Below, piece by piece: positions 22,201-35,516 of a stretch of 64,000 bases of DNA. The translations under genes were made by a program, and so were the position numbers. Position 1 is the first letter of the stretch. Each line of letters opens with the position of its first letter. The DNA comes from Rotaria sp. Silwood1. Taxonomy: Eukaryota > Rotifera > Eurotatoria > Philodinida > Philodinidae. Location of the stretch: positions 1,130,817-1,194,816 of the forward strand of contig CAJNOP010000040.1 in assembly GCA_905250075.1 (NCBI GenBank). The letters run 5' to 3'. The notes beneath the pieces are model-generated. The model saw only the letters and a program-made list of their open reading frames with translations, did not search any database and had not been told where the DNA came from.

Positions 22201-25200
22201 GTTTTTTTCTTTTTCTTTTTCTTCTAGGCAAAGCTTTAGATGAGTTTGGTCGTGATCTTCTTAATGCTGGACATTATGATTCTGATTTAATTCAAGAAAA
22301 ACTTGATTTACTTTATCAATCTCGTATTAGTTTATTAGATAAAATTAATACAAAACGTCGTCTATTACAAAATACTCTTAATTATTTTACATTTGAACGT
22401 GATTGTGATGAATTAAAATTATGGGCAAAAGAAAAATTAAAAATGGCATTAACACGTGATTATTTAGATACAGCTAATATTAATATAAAATGTCAAAAAC
22501 ATCAACAATTTTTAAATGAATTAGCAGCATATCAACCAAAAATGGATACAGTTATATTAACAGGACAAAAATTAATTGATGAACAACATGGACAAACACA
22601 AAATATTAATCAACATTTAACTGAATTAGAAGATATATTAAATAAATTAGTTGAAGCAGCTAATGAAAAATCTGATCGTTTAAAAGAAGCTACTGATGGA
22701 CAAGCATTTACACGTGCTCTAGAAGAAATTGATATGTGGATAAATGATGTTGAAAATACATTAACAAATGATGATTATGGTAAAGATATGACATCAGTAC
22801 AAAATTTACAAAAAAAACAACAATTATTAGAAAATGAATGTTCATTAAAAAAAGATCGTATTGATCAATTATCAAAAGATGCTGAACATTTTCAACAAAT
22901 TGGTCATTTTGATTCAAATAATATATTAAAAAAACAAATACAACTTGTAACACGTTTTCAATCATTATTAGAACCATTACAACAAAAAAAAGAAAAATTA
23001 AATGCAGCAGCAGAATTTCAACGTTTATTACATAATATTGAAGTTGAAGAAGCATGGATTCGGTAAGATACCAAAAAAAGAATTGTGAAAGATTGTTAGA
23101 AAACTTTTTTTTTATGGTTTACGTATTGTAGAGAAAAAGAACCAAGTATAATGTCAACAAATCGTGGACGAGATTTAATTGGTGTACAAAATTTATTAAG
23201 AAAACATCAAGGTTTAATGGCTGAATTACAAAATCATGAAGCACAAATACGTACTGTTTGTAATGAAGGAGAAGATATGATAAATCAAGGTAGAGAAAAA
23301 TAAATTTATAAATATGAATATTTTGAAAAAAACTTTTTTTATATTAATTAGGTCATTTTTCATCAGGTGAAATAAAAAAACATATTGTTAATTTACAATC
23401 AAAATGGCAAAATTTAAAAGAAGTATCTGTACAAAGAAAACATGATTTAGAAGATTCATTACAAGCACAACAATATTTTAGTGATGCTAAAGAAGTTGAA
23501 TCATGGATACAGTAAGTTAATAATAAAAATTATTTGTAATATATAATAAAGAGTTACCTAGTGGCCCTTCGATCAGTTTACATGTCCTAGAGTTTTAATT
23601 CAGACATCATTTTCATGTTGTCACAAAATATTTTTTGTCGAATTTTTCATTGGAAATCATGTAAAAATAATTGAAATATTTTTTTTTTGTTCTTATTAAG
23701 AATATCTGTTGATATATAAATGTTAGACTTTGACCAATTCATTTAAAAATATTACTAGAAAGTTCAGGTGAGATAACAAGTCTATTAGGAAAGTTTTATA
23801 GTTGCAACTTTGAATAAAATCAAATTAGTTCTGCGATATCGCTTCACTAGTTCAGGTTGTACTAATTACTAAGGTTTTGCCTATGTTTCACAGATTTTGA
23901 TGATAATAAACGAGACATATGGGACTGGCTTTAGCTCTGGAAAAAAAACATTAGTATATGAAAATAGCAAACAGAAACTGTTTATATACATAATTATACT
24001 GAAGATGTTATTCACCAAGGAAAGAAGATATATGAATCATAATACCAGTGCATGTGAGTCGATGAAGAGTTGGTTGCTGCTTTCAGTCAGAATTTATTGT
24101 CGTATACATACACTCAACATATCAGATCAATATCACAAAGAATAGTAGAACTTTATAGGAGAGCATATTTTTGTCGAGGACTCTATTTTATATGTACATC
24201 TGTCCGCTTTTCAATCAGGTTTTTGATATTTTTCTTTTTTTACGATTTTGAGTATGAAATAAAAACCGTCTAGTTTTTCTGCTGATAAATGTTAAATTTT
24301 TATATATTTTAGTGAAAAAGAACCAGTTGCTCAATCAACTGATTATGGTCGTGATGAAGATTCATGTAATGCATTATATAAAAAACATCAACAATTATTT
24401 AATGATATTAAAGATTTTGAACAAACTGAATTAGAAGAACTTCGTCAAAAAGCACAAAAATGTCATCAACCTGAAAAACCACTTGTATCAGATGATGTTT
24501 TAACAGGTCAACGACAAAAAGTTTCAAGTCTTTATGATTATGTTGAAAAAACTCCACGTGAAATTTCAATGAAAAAAGGTGATACACTTATATTACTTAA
24601 TTCATCAAATAAAGATTGGTGGAAAGTTGAACTTAATGATCGACAAGGTTTTGTACCAGCATCATATTTAAAAAAAATTGAAAAAGATCCAATATCAGTT
24701 AATGAACAAGAACGTCTTGATGAATATACAGTTAGTGCAAGACAACAACAAATTGAAAAACAATATGCTAATTTATTAAATATTTGTCAACAACGTTTAG
24801 AAAAACTTGGTAAGATATATATAAGAAACTATATTTTTTGAAATTAAATTTATTAATTATATTAAGAAAATAATTTCAATATTAAAACTATATGTAAATA
24901 TGATAATAGTGAATGTAAAACTATTATGAAATAATTAGAAAATAAAGATAATATAAAAAAGAAAACTTGTTAGAGAAATTCTTGTGAAATTTGATTATAA
25001 GATAAAACGTAATTATTTTCGTTGAAAACGAGAATATTTTAGTAATAAAAGTTCGATTGTTTTAAGCATGATAACGAGGATTATTGATTCAGGAGGAAAT
25101 AGTCTAAGCTTTTCCCTGTTGAAAATTTCGAACTTTTTGTAAAACCTCTTACAATCTCGTGGGAAATCATGACAAAAAGCCAGTTTTAGCTATACTTCTG

Positions 25201-28200
25201 ATAGATATATGAAGATACACTAAGATGAAGTATCTTTGCAAGAAACATGAACGAAGTCATTGTCAGTGCTGTTCACACTGAAAAACAATCAGGAAACTTG
25301 ACTAAGGCGCGCAATTAATATTTCCTCATGATGAAAAGTAGGAACGACTCTTAAAATGATTAACAGAAAAATAGTCTTATGTCAGCGATGTGCAGAGTAC
25401 AGTTGTCGATACTTCTTGGACAGAGGGGGGCGAAAAATTCAACAGGAAATACTTTTATTGTTGGAGTACTTGAGGTGATGACGGAAAAAAATTGTCAGAA
25501 AATATTTCTCAGAAAGTCGAACATGTTGAGGAAGAGATAGAAGCTTCTTATCGCCATCCTATTAGAAGCTTCGGTGTAAGATAAACTTCTTTCTATCTCA
25601 ACTGAGAAAAGTTTCGAAAATTTATCGTATTCTGCATATTACTAATGAAAAGAAGACTTTCATGAGTATATGTGATAAAATACTGAATAATTATCGTTGT
25701 TTCCTTTGAGACTATTAAGGATAGAAAAGTATCTGCTGTATTCTATTTAATCAAGAAATTAAATTTTCTTTATATTCAATATATTAATATTTAAAAAATT
25801 TATTTTTGTAGCTGAAGCCTCGGATGCATACAAATTAATGCGTGAAGCTGCTGATCTTGTTGTTTGGATAAATGATAAAGAACGTATAGCATCAGAAGAA
25901 TCTCTTGGTAAAGGTCCAGATGATGTTGAAGAACTTCAACGTCGTTTTGATGAATTTCAAAAAGAATTACGTACAAATGAATTACGTCTTGTTCGTCTTA
26001 ATTCTATTGCTGAAAAACTTCTTCAATTGGGTCGTACAGATGCAGCACTTAAAATACAAAGTGATATTAATAATTTAAATCGTAAATGGGATGATTTAAA
26101 AAAGAATGCTGAAGAACGTGAACAACAATTATTATCAGCTTATGAAGTTCAACGTTTTACACGTGATGCTGAAGAAGCACAAGATTGGATAAGTGAAAAA
26201 TTTGAACAACTTGATCCAGATGAACTTGGACAAGATTTACGTAGTGTTAAACGTTTACAAAAAAAACATGAAGCATATGAACGTGATCTTAATGCACTTG
26301 GCGATAAAATACGTGAACTTGGTTTGTTAAGAATAGATAAAATAAAACAAAACAAAAAAAAAAGACAACTTTTCTTTATTCTTTTAGATGAACTTACAAA
26401 ACGTTTAATTAATTCACATCCTGAACAAGCTGATGTTATCATACAAAAACAACTAGTTATTCAAAATCAATGGACAGATTTAACAACAAAAGCTGATTTA
26501 CATAAAGTAATAAAATTAATTTACTTACTTTTTTTTCGAATAATTTACATTTGTCTTTTTTTGCATTTAAGGCAAAATTATTAGATGATTATGATTATCA
26601 AAAATTTTTAACTGATTTTCGTGATTTAGCTGCTGTTATTACATCAATTATTCAACAAATATCATCTGATGAACTTGCACGTGATGTTCCAGGTGCTGAA
26701 GCATTACTTGAACGTCATCATGAACATCGTTCAGAAATTGATGCACGTTCAGGTGCATTTCAAGCATTTGAAGATTTTGGTAATGATCTTATTAATGCTG
26801 AACATTTTGCAAGTGAAGATATTAAACAACGTTTATTAGAAATGGATCAAATACGACAACAACTTGAAGCGTAATTTTTAAATCTTTATAGATAATGGAA
26901 GTATACAAAATTTTTCTTGTATTTTAGTGCTTGGAAAAATCGACAAGATAAATTAGATGAATGTCTTGGTACGAAAGAAAAAAAAAATAATAAATGTTGT
27001 TGTTTTTTTTATTTAATGTTTTTGAATTTTTAGAACTTCAATTGTTTTATCGTGATTGTGATACAGCTGAAACATGGATGGAAAGTCGAGAAAAAGCATT
27101 AAAAGATGAAGCTGTTGAAGTTGTTGAAGCAGCTATTAAACGACATGAAGATTTTGATAAAGCTATTAAAGCACAAGTAAGATTGATCAGTACTATATTC
27201 AGTTAAATTAACTTATATGTAGGACATTACAAATGGAATCTTTTTAGTCACGGTTATGGTTCTGTTTAAAAGTTTTCATTTTGGAAGTAGTTCGGCAGTT
27301 TCTGATTTGCGAGAGAGCCTTATCGGATATTCGCCACATGAGACAAAATACTTATTAAAAACCTTACTATTGACTTTTTTCATAGATCTATTTGTCGGCC
27401 ATCCTTAGACGGGATTCTATGTTTTCGGACAAGTTTTTTTGTTTTTCTCTTGAGGCTATTTCTATGTAAAGGTTCTACATGCAGTAGCTCATATGAAGAC
27501 TTTCAGTTTAAGAAATTTTGTTTCTAGTTTGAAGAAATAAAGTTTTGAAACTCTCAAACCTTTGAATAGTAATAGTTTCAAGAGAATGTTTAAAAGAAAA
27601 CTTAACTTTGAATCCTTTTAGGGTTTTTATTACGATGCTATATAGTATCTATACTACTATCATCTTCAAAAATTCTTCTTGGAAATAAAATTCTCTATAT
27701 AAATTATTATTTGGATTCTCATTGGCATTGATAGCAGTAGAAAAACAATGATCATAAACTTGATCAAAGAATTTTCGTTGCACCTGTATCTATAGAAACT
27801 TCTAGTAAATCCAGATAATAATATTTAGTTAGTCTTTGCTAGAATTGAGAACAGTAAACAGCATGGTTCGTTTCGCTACAAGACAAAAATGAACACTGTT
27901 AGTGTAATCTTTGCAAGACTAAAATGTGAAATGCAATAGAGTTGCTAATATTCGTTTCGGTTTATGAATTCTTACTTATTGTTAATTCAAGATATTAATT
28001 ACAATATTTTGCAAATACGAAAGATCTCATCTTATCTCTATCCTCGAATACTTCTTCTAGATGATGTTTCACAAAATATGATAGAATATTGTCCTAAGTA
28101 AACTTGTTTATTATACAATATAAGAAAACGGTTGATGAATTTTGTTCAATATAATAAAAAACAAATGTTGTTTGTTTTTCTTGAGAATTATTAATTTCAT

Positions 28201-31200
28201 TTATGCGGTTTTTTTTAGGAAGATAAAATAAATAATTTAAAACAATTTGCTGGTCAATTAATATCTCAAGATCATTATGAAAAAGCTGGTATTGAAGATC
28301 GTTTACAACGTGTACTCGATCGTTGGACACGTCTTCGTCAAGCTATGATGGAATATCGTTCACGTCTTGGTGAATCTCAAACATTACAAGATTTTTCACG
28401 TGATGCTGAAGAAATTGAAGCTTGGATTGCCGATAAATTAGCTGCTGCTTCTGATGAACCAGTTAAAGAAACACAAAATTTACAGGTAAGAAAAAAACAA
28501 AGTTGTCATCTTAATTCATTCACCAGTTTTGCGAAAGTCTGTAAAAAAAAACTGTTCATAAAACCCTAACCTTATACACTTGGAACTACATACATATGTA
28601 TATATATATATATCTAGGCTAAAAAACTACAAGTAAGTCTTTTGTTTGTATGTGTCTGTTATATTGAATTGGATCAGAATTATTCTCCGAGATGATATTT
28701 GCCATTTTGGATGAGCGTGTATTTTTGTGTGTAATAGTCCTTTTTTTTGCATGATTCAATCAATCTTGCATGCGATTATACTTTTTCTTTTTCTTTTTTG
28801 GAATCTTTATAATATTTATTAAACGATTCGTTTTTTTTTTCTTGTTTTATTTAGAGTAAGAGTCAAAAACATCAAGCATTTGTTGCTGAATTAGCAGCAA
28901 ATAAAGATCGTATTCAATCAATTATCGGCATGGGCAAAGGTAAGAAACATTAGAAAAAAGATAGTTTTTTTTTTTTAATGTATTATATTTGAAAAGGTCT
29001 TATTGATTCACGAAAATGTGCTGGTCTTGAATCAACAGTTGATAGTCGTTTACAACAAATAATTGAACAATGGGAATTTCTTGTACAAAAATCTTCAGAT
29101 AAAAGTTTAAAATTAAAAGAAGCATCACGACAACAAACATTCAATGCTGGTGTTAAAGATGTTGAATTTTGGCTTGGTGAAGTAAGAAATGATAGCTATT
29201 TGTTTATTGTCTTATATATATTTTTGTTTTTATTTAGATTGAAAATCAATTAGCTAATGATGATGTTGGACGAGATTTAACATCTGTACAAAATATGCTT
29301 AAAAAACAACAATTACTTGAAAACGATATTGCTAATCATGAGGTATAAAGCGTATATATATATATAAGTATCAAGCAAATAATTGAGTGATATCGAATCG
29401 CATGAGTTTTAGTATATCTAGTCTGTCATGATAAATACATGACATAATGAACTTATATTTTCCGCAGATAGGCTCTGAAAGTCAAACTATATTTTCGTGA
29501 AAATTTCAATTGTATATATTGATATTATCTTGAGGCATTAGGAAAATCTAATCCACAAAAAAAAAGAGAATATGCTTTTCAATTTTAAATATTTCATATG
29601 TAAAACAAAAGGTTTTGAGATTTTGTGTCTCAAACTCATTTACTATACGTTTTGACTAGTGTAGCCTTCGGAATGATTTCGACTTTGAAAATTTTGAACT
29701 CAATAAGTTCTAAGAGCTTCAAAAACAATAATTGCAAATAGTTTCAAAATTAAGATTTTGTCAGGTAAGAAGTCGAAGTCTTCCGAAGACAGTTTTCAAT
29801 GTCTTTTCAAAATTGGATAAAATCGGAATGTCAAAACTTGAATGAAATTACGAGAAAATCTATTCCTTAAATCTTTGATAAACAGACCAATATACAAAAC
29901 TGATATGATTGATGCCTTTTTTTTTGTAGAGTGCTATTATTGAATTAAATAAAACTGCTGATGAATTTATTGAAAATAATATGTTCGATGTTGATAATAT
30001 TAAAGAAACACGAAATACAATTAATGATCGTTTTCAAAAGTTTGTGTTTCTTATTTTTTTTTTAATTTTTAAATAAGGTTTTTTTTTTTTCTTTTAATAT
30101 TCAGAGTTCGTAATCAAAGTGATGCTCGTCGTCAACGTTTACAAGAAGCATCAACTGTTCATCAATTTATTCGTGATCTTGAAGATGAAGAAGCACAAAT
30201 ACGGTATATTAAATCATCTTATTATTATTTCAATACATATTCTTTGTTTTCTTTTTTTGGTTTTAATTTTTAGAGAAAAAAAGTTACTTGTTACAAGTGA
30301 TGATTATGGGCGTGATTTTAATCAAAGTCAAAATTTACGTCGTAAACATAAACGTTTTGAAATTGATCTAGGATCACATGAACCAACTGTACAAAATCTT
30401 CAACAATTAGGTACACAATTAACACAAGAAGTTGGTAATCCTGATATTGAACGTAAATGTAAAGATTTAATTAATCATTGGGATTCATTAAAACAAGCAA
30501 CAGATGAACGAACTAAAAAACTTGAGGAATCAATGACATATCATAATTGGGCATCAAATTTAGATGAAGAAAATGCTTGGATTAAAGAACGTTTACATAT
30601 AATGAATAATCCTGATATTGGTAATACATTAGTTGCTGTACAAGCTTTAGAAAAAAAACATGAATCATTTGAAGCTGATTTTATTATACAAAAAGAACGT
30701 TGTCAAGATATATTACAACAAGGACAAAAATTAATTGAACAAGTTAGATTTATAAAAAAAAAGGATTAATTAAAACTTTAGATTATTATTTATTTTAGAA
30801 TAATCATTTATCACCACAAATTAATGATCGAATGAATTATTTACAAGATGCATTAAAACGTTTAGAAATTGATGCTAATCGACATAAACAACGTTTACAA
30901 GAAAATGCTTCACTTCTTCAATTTATGTGGAAAGCTGATGTTGTTGAAAGTTGGATTGGTAAGTTTTGAGTAGAAATTAACTAATCTTTAGTAAAATAAT
31001 GAAATTCAAGGAGTGTTTTTACAATTTTTTTTTTTGTAGAATTATTTTTTCTTATGTATAGTAATAATTCGAGTATAGAACGAATATCAATCATATTTTA
31101 TTAACTAGTTCATCTCTCATCATAAGTTTAACCAATATTCAGATTAGAATAGAGTTTCTGAGTAGCACTGTAATTCAAACGATGAACTATCAGTGACGTA

Positions 31201-33719
31201 GTCAGGGGTAGGGCCATTGGACAATTACCCATAGCTCCAAAAGTTATTGCCCGTGGATTTATTGAGCTATGTAGTGCTTGAACAGTTATTGCCCATAGAT
31301 GTTTTTGAAATCATAACGGTTGCCCGTAGCTGCCCGTAACACAAAATAGTTCGACTGGTGAATTGTCCATGACTCACAAATTTCTCGCTACGCCACTGTA
31401 AGCTATCATTTATGATCATAAGTCAGTTGAACGAAGAATTAATTTATTTAAAAACTCTAGGGAAATTCTATATCATTCTTTAAATTTTTTTAATTATCGT
31501 ATTCTTTCGTGACTTTTGAGACAAATTTTTTCTCTCAAGGGAAGACACACATTATTCATAGTTAATATTTATCTTTTAGAAATGAATATAAATTTCATAT
31601 TGATTCTTAATTGTTTGTTTAGGTGAAAAACTTCATCAATTACGTACTGATGATTTGGGTCATAATTTATTATCTGTACAAAATCTTCTTACACGTCATG
31701 AAACATTTGAAGCTGGTTTAGGTAATTTTGAACATGAAGGTATACGTTCAGTAAGTGAACTTAAAGAAGAATTATTAACAAATCGTGGTAATACATCACC
31801 TGAACAACATGATAAAATTCAAGCACGTTATGATCTTGTTTTAAATAAGTATGTAAAAAATATTGAAAAAAAAATATATAGAAGTATAAAATAAAAATTT
31901 AATTTTAGTTGGCAAAAATTATTACAAACAAGTGGATTAAGACGAGAAAAATTGAAAAAAGCAGAAGATCGTTTTCGTAATATTGAAGAATTATTTTTAC
32001 GTTTTGCTAAAAAAGCATCAGCATTTAATTCATGGTTTGAAAATGCTGAAGAAGATCTTACTGATCCAGTTAAATGTAATTCATTAGAAGAAATTCGTGT
32101 ATGTTTTTATATTTATTTTTTAATTTTTTTTTTTTTTAAATAATTTTTATTTTTAAACAGGCTCTTATCGATGCTCATGATCGATTTAAAACTGTTCTTG
32201 AAGAAGCTCGTTATGATTTTGATGAACTTAAAGCATCTGATGATAGTATTAAATCATTGAATATGGCTGCTAATCCATATACATGGTTTACTATGGAAAC
32301 ACTTTTTGATACATGGAAAAGTTTAGAAAAATTAATTCGAGTATAAACAACAACAACAAAAAAAAAATGATTTCAATTTATTTTCATAATAGAATTTTTC
32401 TTTTTTTTTTTTGTGTATTTAGGATCGTGATAATGATCTTCAATTAGAAAAGAAACGTCAAGAAGAAAATGATAAATTAAGACAACATTTTGCTGAATAT
32501 GCTAATGCTTTCCATACATGGTTACGTGGCATTGAGTATGATTTTTGTTTTCTTTTTTTTGTAAATAATCATTCTTAGTTGTATTAATTTTGTTTTCTTC
32601 TATTCTAGATCATCTATGATGAATGCTGATGGTAATCTTGAACAACAACTTCAAACAATTAAAGTAAATAAAAAAAGATTTTTTTTTTAAATAATTTATT
32701 TTTTTTTGTAGCAAAAAGTTGATGAACTTCGACAACAACGACAAAAATTAAAAAAACTTGAAGATCTAGCAACTGAACTTGAACGTCGATTAATTTTAGA
32801 TAATCGTTATACAGAATATTCTGCACTTAATCTTGCACAAGCCTATGATCAATTAGATCAATTAGGAATGCGTATGCAACATAATTTAGAACAACAATTA
32901 GCTGCTATGAAACATAGTGGTGTTAGTGAAGATCAAGTACGAGAATTTTCAATGATGTTTAAACATTTTGATAAAGATAAATTGGGACGACTTAATCATC
33001 AAGATTTTAAATCTTGTTTACGAGCATTAGGATATGATTTACCAACTGTTGATGATAATCAACGTGATGAACAATTTGAATCTATTCTCGATGTTGTTGA
33101 TCCTAACAGGTTTGTTATTTATTAAATTATTTTCTTTTATCTTATATATACTGCACAAAATTAAATCAATAGTTAAAAATCAGTCATTGTCTAAAAATGT
33201 GTGGAATCAATTAAAGATATTTTAATAACAATTTGTGATGTCTTTTTTTGAAATTAAATCGATTCAATGTTTAAATTTTAAAGAAATAATATGGATTTGA
33301 AAATTTATTTTATTTTATAGAGTTGGTACAGTGACTTTACCAGATTATATGACATTTATGATTAGTCGAGAAACTGAGAATGTTTCATCAATTGATGATG
33401 TTGTTTTGGCATTTAAGAGTTTAACAGAAAATTCTGAACGACCATATATAACACGTGATGAACTCTTTGCCGTATGTTATCATTAAAATTTATTTTGTTC
33501 TCAATAATAAATATTAAAAAAATGTTATGTTTTTATTTTTAGAATTTACCATCAGAACAAGCTAAATTTTGTTGTCGTAAGATGAAACCATATCGAGATC
33601 GTAATGGTCGTGAAATCAATAATGCATTTGATTATGATGATTTTACTCGTTGGTTATTTAATCAACAACCACATTCAAGTTATAGTTATCATACATCAGC
33701 TGTATCATCACCATCATGA
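19225..33719 (+). CDS. SPTAN1: alpha-spectrin (non-erythroid, SPTAN1-type)
   Basis: About 31 exons, all joining in phase, give 7131 nt or 2376 aa, close to fly and human alpha-spectrins. Exons: 19225-19338, 19404-19664, 19720-19845, 19913-20053, 20128-20352, 20419-20950, 22228-23062, 23132-23289, 23352-23511, 24313-24809, 25812-26321, 26388-26506, 26572-26870, 26928-26968, 27034-27176, 28219-28485, 28855-28939, 28997-29181, 29238-29342, 29930-30039, 30105-30203, 30274-30742, 30799-30958, 31623-31848, 31909-32098, 32161-32340, 32423-32535, 32609-32663, 32712-33109, 33321-33471, 33543-33719. The N-terminal partial repeat ([16 protein letters not shown]) pairs with beta-spectrin. About 20 triple-helix repeats follow, with an SH3 domain at residues about 923-980 ([31 protein letters not shown]). 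The C-terminal EF-hands start near 2212 ([14 protein letters not shown]). The vertebrate calpain-site insert is absent, as in invertebrates. The product is the cortical membrane-skeleton tetramer subunit. Confidence 0.96.
26322..26387 (+). other. 66-nt spectrin intron that is open in frame
   Basis: Bounded by GTTTGT and CTTTTAG. Its length is a multiple of three and it has no stop, so retention would add 22 residues without a frameshift. Spliced product (REL then DELTKRL) matches the spectrin repeat better, so removal is the default reading. Confidence 0.6.
28618..28632 (+). other. 15-nt candidate microexon of alpha-spectrin
   Basis: The sequence GCTAAAAAACTACAA lies between ATATCTAG and the strong donor GTAAGT, in phase 0 on both sides. 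It would insert AKKLQ between ETQNLQ and SKSQKHQAF. Skipping it is equally in frame. Position and size match the short alternative insert I recall for vertebrate alpha-II spectrin near repeat 15. Confidence 0.55.
31191..31398. mobile_element. 208-bp hAT-like MITE in a spectrin intron
   Basis: The left end is CAGTGACGTAG and the right end on the other strand is CAGTGGCGTAG. The flanking octamers TGAACTAT (31183-31190) and TAAGCTAT (31399-31406) agree at six of eight positions. The interior contains several TTGCCCRTAG-like words. There is no coding capacity. End sequence and 8-bp flank suggest the hAT superfamily. Confidence 0.6.
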
Positions 33720-35516
33720 TCATAGACTTAAATATTAGTTTATTGAAACACAGTCTCCATCTATATATATATATGTGTGTGTGCGTGTGCATTTTTTTGT
33801 TTGTGGTTAATTGGTTTCGCTTTTTTTTTGCTTATTCTGTATACTATTTTACTCAAAACTAATTATCCCTTTTTTTTTCATTTTTGTTTGCTTATGATTA
33901 GAATGAACACAAAAAAACAACAAAACCAAATGGTTGTATGTGTGTGTAATGAATTGGGAAAAACACATATAATTTAGCTTTAGTGTTTTTTTTTTATGGT
34001 ATATAATACATTGTATGTGCAATAAGACTTATTTTATCAAAAGAAAAAAAAGTCAAAGCCAATCTCATCAAAAGAAGAAGAACAATAAGTTTCAAAAAAA
34101 ATAAAATTCCCAGATAAATAATCAAAATATCATCGGGCAGAATAGTGACCGGACAATTAGTTGCGGGTGTGTGAATGTGCATGTCGGTGTCAGTGAGGAT
34201 CTTATCTGTACGCTCACCAAGACAAGAAAAGTGAGACTTCAGTACTCCGAAGTCTTGTTTTTCTCCCTTGACCATCAATTATACTCTAAGGCATATTCAC
34301 TCACTTTTGATGCTTCTTCAGAATACTATAAAAAACTCGTGTTATGCAACGAATTGCCCTAGCAACTAAAAAACTGATCATTAGAAACAACGTCAAAGTT
34401 ATTATTATTTATATCTTGTTATGAAAAATATGTTGTCAAGTAAAACCACTATGGAAAAGTAACATACACATAATGACAAAAATTTTAATTCAACAATACA
34501 AATAAAAACAAAACAATGCATAAAAAGTTTTTCTCTTTTTTAAAACACATATGCTTCTGAAATAATTTTCTATGGACATAACTTCTGTGTTGAAGATGAA
34601 TATTGCTTGAGTTCTTGGTTGTCCGACTGTGAGATCCAGACCAAACATTTATATAATGACAATATTATCCCCTCAATGACAAACTTTCAGTTGCCATTTT
34701 ATATCGTACTCGGTTTTGTTCAACTAGTTCTTGTGAAAATTTTGAAGAATATTTTATTCGGTAGCTTCAACTTTCGTCAATATTTATCGCATAGGATCAA
34801 GATAAATATTTCTCTTGAATAAAAAATCCTTTTTCTTCTAAATAATCCCGTAGTTGTCTCTTTTGCAGACAGATACATGATGCAAAATATTGTTTTGCCA
34901 ATTGTTGCTTAAGGAATTCTAGACACAAAATGTATAAGATGTTTATTAATATCATGCCTTCTAAATTTTCTGTCATGTTTCTAAAACTAGCATGCTCAGT
35001 TGTCAAGGGAGAGTAAAAAGTTCATGAAACTTTGCGACATCTATTGATTGAACTGATGTAACATGATTTTACAGTTTGTTTGAACTATGGCAACATGAAT
35101 ACTCATGGTATGAATAGAACCAATGAATATAGATAAATCTCTATGATTCTTTGCATGAATAAACGATTTCTCATCAGTCATAGTATAAAAAAAATCTGAT
35201 TCATTTCGTTGTCAATTTCTGCTGACTTTTCTACACAAGGGGAAAGCTTCTGGTGAGTAATCATAGTAACAATGTTACTACTGAATAATTCTGTTCTTTT
35301 TCTTGATGAAATAGATAGAAAGACACGCTCGAGGTCATATGAGTTGTTAGGTAAAAGTAAGGTTCATACTAATATATATAAATGCAAAACTTTCAATAAT
35401 TTTTTGGCTTATTCTTAAATCTTCATTTTATTTTGAACCATTACAAAAAGACTATTATGTTCAAGGATATCTTCCAAAAAAAAATGATTTTTTTTGTTCA
35501 ATATTTCAGATAAAAT
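33720..35516. other. intergenic region, spectrin 3' side to CPLANE1 5' side
   Basis: No coding exon supported. An AATAAA lies near 34100, and an imperfect hairpin at 34218-34270 has arms of about 22 bases ending in GACTTC/GAAGTC. Just before the next start codon, a pyrimidine tract ends in TTTCAG at about 35511. This could be a cis or spliced-leader acceptor. Confidence 0.4.
34218..34270. repeat. imperfect inverted repeat
   Basis: The arms CAAGACAAGAAAAGTGAGAC and their imperfect complement meet around an eight-base loop AGTACTCC. Function unknown; it lies in the spectrin 3' flank. Confidence 0.4.

Noticed and set aside
25540..25600. Nested short palindromes (AGAAGCTTCT-like) in a spectrin intron.
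   Set aside because: Short and imperfect; no more than expected for such AT-rich sequence, and no flanking duplications.
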